A program made the translations under genes and the position numbers. Below are positions 50,240 through 62,038 of a stretch of DNA of 64,000 nucleotides, piece by piece. Positions within the stretch are counted from its first letter, which is position 1. The number at the start of each line of letters is the position of its first letter. Location: the NCBI GenBank assembly GCA_020002185.1, contig CM034541.1, positions 30,542,404 through 30,606,403 of the forward strand, in the 5' to 3' direction. Below the pieces are notes generated by a model. It made no database searches. It had not been told where the DNA came from and saw only the letters and a program-made list of their open reading frames with translations. The DNA is from Paraescarpia echinospica (lineage: Eukaryota > Annelida > Polychaeta > Sabellida > Siboglinidae).

Positions 50240-51000
50240 ACAAATATGTAGATCAAATGATGAGGAAGGAGGTGACGATGATGCACATTATGATGAAGAC
50301 GAAGACGATGATGGTGTTGATGAAGATTATTACTGTGTTTCGAATGACGATGAAGATGTAAATGCCGATGATGATTATGATAACGAAGATGGCGATGATG
50401 AAGACCTACATGTTGAGAGTGTAAGTGAGGTTGAAGAAGAAAATAATTACCATGATGAGGATAATAATAATAGTGATTACATTAGCAGTGATAATAACAG
50501 TAATAGCAATAATTGCAATAATAATAATAAATCATCAATAATAATAATAATAATTAATTATGAATAATAATATATATAATAATAATAAATAATACATTAT
50601 CAATAAAACATAAACTTTATTAACAATAATATTTAATAACAATAACAATAATAACAACAACATCGTATTTTTATTCATCTTCGTCATAATCCTCATATTG
50701 TGTGTGTATGTGTGTTTTTGTGTGTGTGTCAGCATGTGCGAGTGTGTGTGTGTGTGTGTGTTTAATATTGAACGCGTGGGAAAAAAGCCACAGTTGTAGG
50801 TGTTTTTGTTTAAGATCATCTTAAAAATCGTCACTGTAATTGAAAATTAATCCTTTGTAAGTTAATTCACAATAGCGTTTGATTTAATATAGTTATTGTT
50901 GTTTCATATTAACATATATGACAAATATAGTATTTCAGACAATGTGCGTTTTGTCCCACCAGTTCTTGGGCGATTTTCAAAAATATTTAAAACGCACACA
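50240..51000 (+). repeat. Composite acidic/ATT/TG element, left arm of a large inverted repeat
   Basis: Order: a GAT/GAA-rich tract (50255-50470) whose one open frame reads NDEEGGDDDAHYDEDEDDDG and ADDDYDNEDGDDEDLHVESV; an AAT tract (50460-50660); CATCTTCGTCATAATCCTCATATTG; a short TG tract; then unique sequence to about 51000 (TTTGATTTAATATAGTTA, GTCCCACCAGTTCTTGGGCG). The same blocks recur in opposite orientation at 51930-53390. The acidic frame runs into poly-Asn and has no upstream start or stop-free context, so no gene is called. Confidence 0.8.
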
Positions 51001-51049
51001 CACACGGGCACAGGCACACGCACACACTGACACACACACATACACATGC

Positions 51050-51929
51050 ATTATTTTTATGATTACTAATAATGTATTATGATAATTTATTATTATTACT
51101 GTTATTGTTGTTAACGTTATTGTTATTAAAGTTAATGTCATTTGGTAATGGTATTTGTATTGTTGTTGTTGCTATAATACTTATTATTATTATTATTTTA
51201 TAATTAATTACGTATTATTGTTGTCATTTTGTTATTTTGAATAATTTATTATAATTTTTTATTATTAATAATTTACAATGAATAATTTAGTATGAATAAT
51301 TTATTATTAATCATTTATTATTAGTATTGCTATTATTATTATTACCAATATTACTAATAATCATTTAGTATTAATCATTTATTAGTAATATTATTATTAT
51401 TCATTTAATGTTAATAATATATTATTATTATTTAATATTATTATTATTATTTCTATTAATTATATTATTATTATTAGTAGTAGTAGTTTTAGTAAAATTA
51501 GTATTAATTTTTTTTTCTTCTTATTATTAGTGTCATTAATGTTATTGTTATTAAAGTTGCTGTTATTTGGCAATGTTATTGTTATTTTTGTTGTAATAAT
51601 AATAATTATCATTATTACGATTATTAATCATTTATTATCAATCATTATGATTATAATGTTATTGCTATCAATCATTTATTATTAATAATTTATCATTATT
51701 AGTAGTAGTAGTATTAATATTGTTATTATTATTGCTATTATTTTTATTATTGCTACTATTATTATTGCTAGTATTGTTATTAATAATGTATTATTAATCA
51801 TTTACTATCATTATTGTTAAAAATGTATTATTATTATTATTAACCATTTATCATTAATAACTTATTATTAATTATTGCTTATTAATCATTTATTAATATT
51901 ATTATTATTGTTATTGTCATTATTTGTAT

Positions 51930-51930
<1 letters not shown>
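51050..51930. repeat. ATT/TTA trinucleotide-rich spacer between the inverted arms
   Basis: Almost entirely TTATTA, ATTATT, TTAATCATT and TTATTG repeats with drift. No coding content. Confidence 0.9.
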
Positions 51931-53390
<1,460 letters not shown>

Positions 53391-53640
53391 ACTACCATTT
53401 TCAACTTCACAATAATCATCATGGTAACCTTCATATGCATCAACATTATTTAGCACCACCGACATCAAAATCTACACATACATCGTCATTATCTTCATCA
53501 TCACCTTCATCTTCGTCATCATTTTCATATTGAGTGTATGAGCGTGCGTGCGTGTGCGCGCGTTTTTGTAGGGTGGACGTATTGTAGTCAATATACAGTA
53601 TATCAAGTCTTTTTTGACATTAGTTGATGGTCAGTTATTG
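53391..53640. other. CAT-rich continuation and unique spacer
   Basis: ATCATCATGG / CTTCATCTTCGTCATCATT low-complexity sequence to ~53530, then a short TGCGTGTGCGCGCG patch. Confidence 0.6.
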
Positions 53641-53641
53641 T

Positions 53642-53847
53642 TATTACAAAATGTGCCTGCATGTTCTTAAAAATGTGAAAACCTGAAATTATTACAAAAT
53701 GGGCCTCAATGTCATTTTATAATGTTATTACATTATTACATCGTTTTTTTATTACAAATGGGTCGATATTACAAAATGGGCCTGTTTGTTATTACAAAAT
53801 GGGTCGTTATTACAAAATGGGTCGATTATTACAAAATGGGTCGTGCC
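53642..53847 (+). repeat. ATTACAAAATGGG(CC/TC) short repeat, seven units
   Basis: ATTACAAAATGGGCCTG- or ATTACAAAATGGGTCG-type units start at about 53642, 53691, 53741, 53768, 53790, 53808 and 53827. Spacing tightens from ~49 bp to ~18 bp. The frame YYKMGRYYKMGRLLQNG arises from it. Confidence 0.8.
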
Positions 53848-55350
53848 AAACGACGCCAACAGGATTTAATGAAGTACTTAATATCCACTTTCCACGATGT
53901 AGTCAATGTGATTTACGAATTAGTATTGAAACGACATCTACCAACAAATAACAGTAGAATGCTTCGTCGTAAGAACATTTTACTGATGAAAAGCATTAAA
54001 AATAGCAAGTTGACAACCGTACATACCCTAGTAGGAGTTTTCGGCCCCATCGACATACTTGCTAAGTAAAACACCGAGCAAAAAGAAATAGTACGAGGTG
54101 TTCAAAATTAACGGAATTAGAACCCGTGCTCCCCGGCTATTCAATCTGAGTCCCATTGTAATTCAATTTTAAACCCGTAATCACAAACTCACTTTCACCT
54201 TCGTCTCTTTATTATTATATTTCTTATGTAACTGCAGAACGGCCCCTGCAATCAGACTGGGCAGATGGGGGTATCAAGTTACCCGCAACAGAGCAAAACT
54301 TACCGATACCCGGAATCTGTCTGCAGCAGCCTGGCTGGTGGTTGCGAGGCTTGTTGTGTAGAGAAAACGCCCATCTGAAACGTAGACTCATAACATATGG
54401 GCTACGGCATAGCAATGTCTGGCTCATGCATTTTTTGGTGTAACTGTACATACAACGATGAGCACTTAATTGATGTATACTAGCCACAAAAAGAAACTAT
54501 GCATGAAATTAATGTCATTATATGGTTAAAAAGTGGTTTAAACTGTCCACCCAAAAGTGTTATGTAAGTGTAACGTGTAGGCCATTATTTTCACGTGACA
54601 ATAACACGATGACTTTAACGTTTATGCCTAGTCTTTAGGGTCAAAGGGCAAACTTTCACACAGTGGCATTGCCTGACCTTGCATTATATAACTTTCCAAT
54701 GAAAGTAATGTTATGATATAGTCTACATGTCCCTGTTTCATGTTAATCGACATTGAGCAAAATCAATCCATTGCATTACATTCCAGTGCCTGTCTTCCTA
54801 TGCACGGTTTCTTTTTCTGGCTAGTATAATTTATACATCAACCAACTGATGCGTAGATAATAATTACGTAATGAGTTCAATATGGGCAACGTTATATAAC
54901 AATTACACAACCTAGATCTCATTTGTAACACATACGTATCCCGAATTTTGCACGATTTCAAAACATATGATTATGGGTTTTACTTAACTTACGTAATTTC
55001 TATTATAAAACTAAATAAATCGAAACCCCAATTACACAATAATGTATAATGTTAGCATTGCTCTAATTGTGGCATAAAGGGGCGAGAAGTACGAACATAC
55101 ACACGATAGAAGTATGATAGGGGAAAATTGGGAACTATAAGCCAATTTTCATGTCATCAACCATAAACCTTCAAAACAATACAGTTTTTGACATCAAATT
55201 TCCACTATCATCATATAAACAACATATGTGCGTTCTTTAATATGATCGTTTCATTTATGAAGCTGGGATAATTTCCAAATATGTGAACATTGGTGGAAGC
55301 ATGTGAAATGGCTCAAGGGACCCCTAATCGCATATCCTTTAAACAACCAT
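53848..55350. other. Anonymous sequence; open frame end 53848-54069 unassigned
   Basis: After the short repeat the frame continues RQQDLMKYLISTFHDVVNVI then YELVLKRHLPTNNSRMLRRK without a recognised domain. A minus frame at 54224-54487 is also unassigned. No other feature. Confidence 0.3.
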
Positions 55351-55375
55351 CACGAATAAGGTCAGTTCTTATATA

Positions 55376-55682
55376 GTGCAGTATCCAGTTATCAGGACTG
55401 CTCAAAGCCCTTTACACTTTACTCCCTGGCAGACCTGTTCAATTGAACACCATCTCGATTTCTCTGGGAAGCATCCAGCCACGCTGCAATTAATGTGCGA
55501 AGATTATTCGTACACAAATATCACCATTGTCTATAACCAGGTACGCATTCATATAGCTGAGTGAACTGGAGCAACGTATAATGAACGAATTTGCCAAGGT
55601 TCGACACAGGCGCTTAGGATTCGAACCCGGGTTCTCTCGGTTGAGATTCCTAAGCTCTAGCCACTGCACAACGGCGCTACAC
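55376..55682 (-). mobile_element. tRNA-derived SINE, full length
   Basis: The minus strand from 55682 shows a tRNA-like head: A box in TGGCTAGAGCTTAGG (55663-55649) and a perfect B box GGTTCGAATCC (55627-55617). The ~220-bp body that follows contains GTCTGCCAGGGAGTAAAGTG and ends GCACTATATAAGAACTGACC. Pol III transcription is implied by the boxes. Copies: 55683-55950 and the fragment at 25742. Confidence 0.78.
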
Positions 55683-55950
55683 AAGGCGCAGTACAATTTA
55701 CCACTGGCAAACCTGCTCAAACGAAAACCATCTCAACGTCATTGAACATATTCAGCCACGCCGCAGACTATTCAAATAGCCACCGCTGACTGTTAATAGC
55801 TAGTTATTCGCTCATATAGCCGAATGAACTGATACTATGTAGAGCCAAAGAATTTGCCGAATGTTCGAAACAGCAGCATCAGGATTCGATCCAGGATTCT
55901 CTCGATTGAGAGTGCGAAGCGCTAAAGACTGCGCTACTGCGTTCACCGCT
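55683..55950 (-). mobile_element. tRNA-derived SINE, second head-to-tail copy
   Basis: The minus strand from 55950 shows A box TAGCGCAGTCTTTAGC (~55937-55921) and B box GGATCGAATCC (55892-55882). The body has GCTATATGAGCGAATAACTA and GTTTGCCAGTGGTAAATTG, parallel to the first copy, but the far end differs. It directly abuts copy 1. Confidence 0.72.
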
Positions 55951-56990
55951 TGATATTTTAATTAACAACTGATCAATGATATCGTAGCATCCAGGACACG
56001 GTTTAATTTATGTCACGCTAACCTTTGTGTATCGTAATATACCCATATTCGAACGCTACACACATGCCTTATCGAACGCAAATACATGTGATGGTTACAC
56101 TGGATCCAAGAACCAGCCCATCGGACTCCACAGTTTCCAGCTTGTGGGTGCCTGACCACAAATGTCGATGCAATGCGAGTTTTATCATACATAAGACTGG
56201 AATGTACCAAGAATTATTTCATTTATTGACAGAACATGCATCCCTTATAGTCAGTATACTATTATCGACAACCTGCTACTACGTATGGTCCATGTATAAA
56301 ACATAGCGATTTTACGCGCCGTTAGTTGTCGTAATTAGTCAAATGGTCCTGCAATTGTAATTTGCAAGACCTGCTTCTACAGAATTCGCAAAATTAAAAT
56401 TCTGATATGTATTAACACAGCTTAAAGTGCCTCTATTATCATAGGTCCCAATCTTCTCGTAACAACCAACAACGTCGTTCAGACCGTTATGCAAAACTTA
56501 CGTTGAATGACTGCACAAGAGTGTTACGTAGGCAGCTGTACAGACGACAATAAGTCGCGGCATGGTTCTGTCGGTGAAACAGCTTTGATGATACGGAGCA
56601 GCGAACAAAAACAACCACAGCGACACGGACACGGCGACGAATGACGTGGCCAGACACTTCTCAAGCGGCGCTTACGTCACATAACCATGCTCCCAATTCA
56701 TCAGTCGCGGGAGGCTTTTTGTGTCGCGTTTTGAGTAAATGGATATGTTTATTAGGTGCAAAGACATGGGATGGGCAGCGTTGACAGGAGCTGAGACTAG
56801 AGCTACTTTTGCCTAGTCTCGCATTGTTCCGCTAACGTGCTTAGGTGTGAACAAACTTGTGTACAGGCACCTAAGCGTAGTGATAAAGCAATTTGGCGTC
56901 GCATTGTGACAACTCGATAACATTTAATAAGTGTTGCATTATGTACACTGACACATATGTTGTTATATGATTCAGAATTCAATGATAATA
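55951..56990. other. Anonymous sequence, no gene recognised
   Basis: A CpG-richer patch at 56560-56720 (CGCGGCATGG, GACACGGACACGGCGACG, GTCGCGGGAGG) stands out from AT-rich flanks but has no coding signal I can name. Confidence 0.35.
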
Positions 56991-56999
56991 TGGCTTATC

Positions 57000-59880
57000 G
57001 TTCATTCATTTTAATGCCAGAAGTCTTAAGACAAAAAAAATCTGAATATTAATTACTATCTGCAAGACTTACATATGAAATTTGATATCGTCGCTGTATC
57101 TGAAACATGGGCTGAACTGGATGTTATAGATGATTTGAATCTGATTGGCTACAGTGTTTATCATGTAACTAGAGAATTCCGCAAGGGTGGTGGTGTAGCA
57201 TTATATATACGAATTGAATTATCGTGCAGACTACTTAAAACAAAATCCATGGAAGTCGACTATACCGTTGAATATTTTACAGTAGAACTTGCCATAAAGA
57301 ATCATGCAAATGTTATTATCAAGTGTATGTACAGTACACCTGTTTCAAATTTAGAAATATTTTGTGAAAAATTTAACACGTGTTTATATATGAAAAAAGC
57401 ACACAAAACGATATTTATGTGTGGTGACTGAAATATTGATTTGTTAAAACATGAACGACACAACAGTGCTAAACACTTTCTTGATTTGATGTATAGTATA
57501 GGTCTTTACCCTCTAATTGATAAGCCAACCAGAGTCACTGACAACATATTCACAAATGAATTGCGACACAATCTCACCTGCGGTATTCTGTATAATGATA
57601 TCAGTGACCATCTGCCAATATTTGCAGTATTTGAGTATCAAATATGTAGAAATACTAAAATGAATTCTCAGTACACTAGAGTAATAAATAAAGACACCTT
57701 AACTTCACTCTCACATGTACTATATCTACAATCATGGGATGATATTTTGAACTTACTTGATGAAAATCAGGCGTATGATCTATTTTAAAACAAATTTATA
57801 GTCTTGTTCAGCAAGCATTTTCCTATACAAATAAAAGTGACATTTATAAGAAGCCTTGGTTCACTAAATGTTTGAAATGTTCTTGTGCCAAAAAGAAGAA
57901 GCTTTACAAAACATTTGTTATATCCCGGTCACACGAAGATGAACTAAAATACAAACACTATAAAAATAAATTAACATCTATATTAAGGTTCGCTGAAAAG
58001 CATATTACAGCGCAATGTTGGAGGAACTAAAAATTATATAAAGGGCGTCTGGAAATTCTAAGTAGGGTAATCAACAAACAACTCAGTACTCCAACATATC
58101 CTGCCTATTTTATGAACAATGACAAAGATATAAATGAAAAAAAAGCAAATGGATTTCATATTTTTTTATCAAATCTAATGTTGGACCCAATCTTGCAAAA
58201 CAAATTAATCTTCCTAAAAACGATGTAGATATATTTGATTATTTGGGAAAGGAACTTAATAAAAGTATGTTTCTAAGTCCTGTTGATGACCAAGACATTA
58301 TCAGAACAGTTCACAATTTTAAAGGTAAAATGTCAACAGACTGTAATGATTTAAACATGAGCATGATTACGATAATTATTGCTCACATCGTAAAACCGTT
58401 GAAGTACACATGCAATGTTTCCTTTATCAGTGGAATATTTCCTAATCAAAAGAAAACAACTAAAGTCATTCCAATATTTAAGTCTTGTGTTAAGGGTGTA
58501 TTTACAAATTACATACCTATTTCTTTGTTGCCCCAGTTCTAAAAAATACTGGAGAAATTGTACAGTGACAGGTTAGATAGTTTTCTAAATACGAATAATA
58601 TACTCAGTCCTAGTCAATATGGATTTAAATCAAGTATGTCAACATCTCATGCATTAATAGAATTGGTCGAAGACATTACTAATTCTCTTGATAATAATAA
58701 ATATGCCATTGGCATATTTGTTGACCTTAAGAAAGCACTTAATACGGTTAACCATGATATATTGGTCAAAAAGGTATATTTTTATGGTATTCGTGGTGTT
58801 GCACATCAATGGATTATGAGTTACTTGAAAAACAGAAGTCAGTTTGTTCACTATGATAATTGTGACTCAGAAATACTCAAATATCTTATGGTGTCCCACA
58901 ATGATCTGTTTTCGATCTTTTCAAAGTTGTTTATATTGAACATAAACGATATTTGTAATGTTTCAAAAATCTTTAATTCATTTTATTTGCAGATGATACC
59001 AACATGTTCTACAGTAATTAATAGTGATATAGGTGAACTTGTCAGGTTGACAAATATTGAATTGGAAAAGTTTCATGTATGGTTTGCAGTATACAGGCTC
59101 TCTCTCAATATATCAAAGACAAAATATATGTAATTTGGTAACCGTATTATAAAGACACGTGTCTCTATACGTATAAGTAAGGAATAAATAAATAAGGTTG
59201 AATTCGCAATTATTTTTTGGAGTTTGTATAGATAATAAATTAATATGGAAAAAACACGTTTCTGTGATAAAATCTAAACTCTCAAAGTGCCATAATGTAT
59301 ACAGCCAGCTTTGTCATTGACAAACGTGAAATGCTTACTTTATACGATTCTTTTTTTGTTCCATACATTATGTATTGCATTGAAGTATGGGGCAATACGT
59401 ATGATACTACCTTAAATTGTTTAGTATTGTTACAAAAGAGAGTGGTGCGCTTAATTTGTAGAGCTAATAGGTTGGATCACACTTCTTCTGTATTCTCTGA
59501 AATACGTATCTTGAAAGTGTCAGATATTGATGAATTACGAACTGCACTTATTATGTACAAAGCAAATAGCAATTTGCTACCAGTGAACATACAAAAGTTG
59601 TTTACTTTGTACAGTCCTCTATATGCAACTAGACAAAGCCCAACTTTTAAACAACATTTTGCTAACGCCAATTTAAAGAGAATGTGTCTTTCGTTTAAAG
59701 GTGTAACACTATGGAATTATCTAGACAATTCTTTGATATGTTCTAGAAACGTCGTTAATTTAAAAAAAGGTATTGGGTGAGCCTCAACTGGGTGCAGTTT
59801 TAAGGGTGTGAGGGATGGCGTGCTATCTATGTGAGGGTGTACGTGTGTGTACTTTGTCATTTTCTTACAGAAATGTTTTA
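57000..59880 (+). mobile_element. CR1-like LINE, 5' truncated and decayed
   Basis: Starts within the endonuclease near HFNARSLKTKK (about 57015) and runs through the RT and C-terminal region to ~59780. A 3' UTR of ~100 bp follows. It is distinct from the elements at 17180 and 39308. It has more frameshifts than either, so it is probably older. Confidence 0.82.
57015..59780 (+). pseudogene. LINE ORF2: endonuclease and reverse transcriptase remnant
   Basis: 57075-57431 encodes MKFDIVAVSETWAELD (catalytic Glu in SETW), EFRKGGGVALYIR and FMCGD followed by TGA where the usual Trp/Phe-Asn comes. 57441-57788 has the SDHLPIFAVF end of the endonuclease. 58243-58542 is the RT entry (VIPIFKS, YIPISLLPQF). 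58558-59133 has SPSQYGFKSSMSTSHALIEL, motif A IFVDLKKALNTVNHDIL (Leu-Asn for Phe-Asp, so the first catalytic Asp is kept but the motif is altered) and a lost motif B. Motif C FILFADDTNMFYS survives only in another frame at ~58978-59016. 59295-59780 is the C-terminal part (YIMYCIEVWGNTYDTTLNCL, LQKRVVRLICRANR). Confidence 0.84.
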
Positions 59881-59923
59881 GAACAAAAGTAATTTTATTG
59901 AGTTCCAGTTGAATGCAATATCA

Positions 59924-59925
<2 letters not shown>

Positions 59926-59959
<34 letters not shown>

Positions 59960-60104
59960 TGATCGGTTGTGGCACGTGTACAGGCGCACGTGTTTGATCA
60001 GTTTCGGCGGTCACATTCGTCGCGTGTCGTCGGTGTCCATCGGTCCGGTCGCCACAACCGATCACTGTATATATATATATATATATATATATATGATTGG
60101 TTGT

Positions 60105-60165
<61 letters not shown>

Positions 60166-60180
60166 CAACCGATCACTGTA
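59926..60180. repeat. TA tracts with two nested palindromes (ACAGTGATCGGTTGTGGC)
   Basis: ACAGTGATCGGTTGTGGC at 59956-59973 is inverted at 60051-60068. A shorter GATTGGTTGTGGC at 60095-60107 is inverted at 60164-60179. Three TA blocks separate and flank them. The 77-bp loop of the first hairpin is GC-rich (GGCGGTCACATTCGTCGCG). It looks like a foldback element with a damaged second copy. Confidence 0.88.
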
Positions 60181-60355
60181 GGTGAAGCTTACAAAATAGT
60201 GAACCTGTGTTAGCGTTGAATACTGTTGAATATTTGTGTTTTACATTATCGAGACGTCCACACAAACTAACCAGAGATTAGTCAGATATCGTACTTTTGT
60301 GTTATCATCTTGCGGCTGTATTCAATCACGATTAGTTCGATCCATAATCGCTCAC

Positions 60356-61241
60356 CTATCGGATGAACACGGTAGTAGATTGCTGCCATCTGACGTGAAT
60401 TGGACTCACTACATCCATCCCATGTGACCAGTCAGATTGTACACAGCCACGCCAGACGGGATGTTGTAGATCGTCTTCGTTGAATATCTTCCGCCCATCG
60501 CCACCTGGTGGCCTGTGGGGGAGTAACCGTAGCACAAAGCAGACGCGCTCGCAGCAGATGTCAATACACGATGTTCCGAATTCGCTGCTACAATGGCTAG
60601 CCCGTTCTGAGCGAAAACCGGCACTGCTAGCGTGTCATGTCGCCTTGCCACTTATCTGTACGGTCGCGATGAGACGGAAACCGGAAATGACGTCCAAAAA
60701 TCTGACAGTGCCTTCCTTTAAGCAGCTGGCGAGAACGCCGTCGACTGCTGGCGAGAACGCCAAACCTGTTATTCTTTCATCATGGTCTTGTTGGCCGTGT
60801 ACCTAAATAAATAACATTAATCCAGATAGGAACGTACTCAATGATTGGTAGACGTATGAAGTATGTGTGCGTGTGTGTGCGTGTTGCATTTGTGTGCACA
60901 TGCATGTATGGTGCGTGCGTGCGTGTGCGCCCGCACTCTCGGGAGTGTGTATCCACCAATCATTTCGCATTAGCGTCGACATAATAGCAACTAAAACAAG
61001 TCGAGTATTATTCACAGCTCATGTTTCTTGCCAGTAAAACATAAAATAACACAATCGCCTCACCTGTGCACCATTCAATTCACCACACTCTTTGCAACCA
61101 GTCGCGATAATTCGGCCATTCCCAGAAAAGCAACATGGCCGCTCACTGTGGTACGGGTCGACAAGCGCCAGGTAAATGGATCCCAAAAGTCAGGAGACAA
61201 TAACGATCTCTGCGCCGATGTAAGTAGCGTAGGCCCCAAAT
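60356..61241 (-). pseudogene. WD40-repeat gene fragment, two exons with frameshifts
   Basis: Minus-strand exon i: acceptor TTTTTTTTAG, 61241-61064, donor CACAG|GTGAGG. Exon ii: acceptor TTATTTAG, 60802-60356, donor GATAG|GTGAGC. Exon ii begins HGQQDHDERITGLAFSPAVD and continues GVLASCLKEGTVRFLDVISG, a clear WD40 blade. After a +1 shift at ~60650 the frame gives ALCYGYSPTGHQVAMGGRYS and VAVYNLTGHMGW. After a TAG TGA it continues VQFTSDGSNLLPCSSDR. The end of exon i reads FSGNGRIIATGCKECGE, another blade. WD40 propellers are protein-interaction scaffolds; which gene this comes from cannot be told. The frameshifts mean either a decayed gene copy or sequencing indels in a real gene. Confidence 0.6.
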
Positions 61242-61309
61242 CTAAAAAAAATGACATCAGGGGTACGTAAATGTTGCAACCTGTCAAACATGGCAGGATT
61301 TTGCGATAT

Positions 61310-62038
61310 ATGTACTAATTACAAGGTTGCGTAGGTAATTTTTGTATCAAAATGTTTACAATAGTGAGATACGTATCTGTGGTTAATGCATTCAACAATA
61401 TTGTAGACGAAGTTAAAAAAAACCATAACATATGCTAAGATATATTAAAAATGTAGTTTGGTTTTGTGAAGGGTATTATTAGTTCAAAGCAATATTTATA
61501 CGTCTGGTGGAAGACAATCATGTTTTATCTCGTCAAAAATGCCAGTACATTATTTAACATAACACTAGATTTTTTGACAAACAATGTAATATTTTGCATA
61601 AAAAACCGAAACGCTAACCCTACCCCCTTATATATCACAACCACTGTCTTCAAACACAATCGACTATATATCAATTATTTGTGGAGATGCATAGCTAATT
61701 TTTATTTCAAAATGTTTGAAAAGGTAAGGTACGAATTCATAGTTAATAAGAATTTCAATATTGCATACCTGCTTGAACGAAAAACACAACATGTTATCTG
61801 ATTGTGTTAATATTTTCATTTGGTTTAGTGATCGAAGTAACCAATAGTTCAAATCATTTCTTACACACGTGGCGCATGACAATTGGTTTTATTTCGCAAC
61901 AACCGCAGCTCATTTTCAAATAAAATACCATTAGTTTATCAGACACCGAATGTTGCAAACAAAGTATATGTTGCAAACAAAGCAAACACATCATAACTAC
62001 CCCCTTAGTTTTCACAACCACCGTACTCAAACATCTTC
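61310..62038 (-). repeat. ~370-bp dispersed satellite, minus orientation, two units
   Basis: AACGCTAACCCTACCCCCTT at ~61610 and AACTACCCCCTTAGTTTTCA at ~61995 mark two units ~375 bp apart. ATAGCTAATTTT.ATTTCAAAATGTTTG and CATTTTCAAATAAAATA are shared with the block at 33390. Short open frames here are chance. The RTE-type LINE abuts its end at 62038. Confidence 0.75.

Noticed and set aside
50255..50520. Acidic-protein gene (Asp/Glu/Asn-rich frame)
   Set aside because: No start or splice context, it runs into an AAT repeat, and the same tract lies inverted in a repeat nearby; treated as part of a composite repeat.
55617..55682. Functional tRNA gene (perfect B box)
   Set aside because: No acceptor-stem pairing and a ~220-bp body follows; it is a SINE head.
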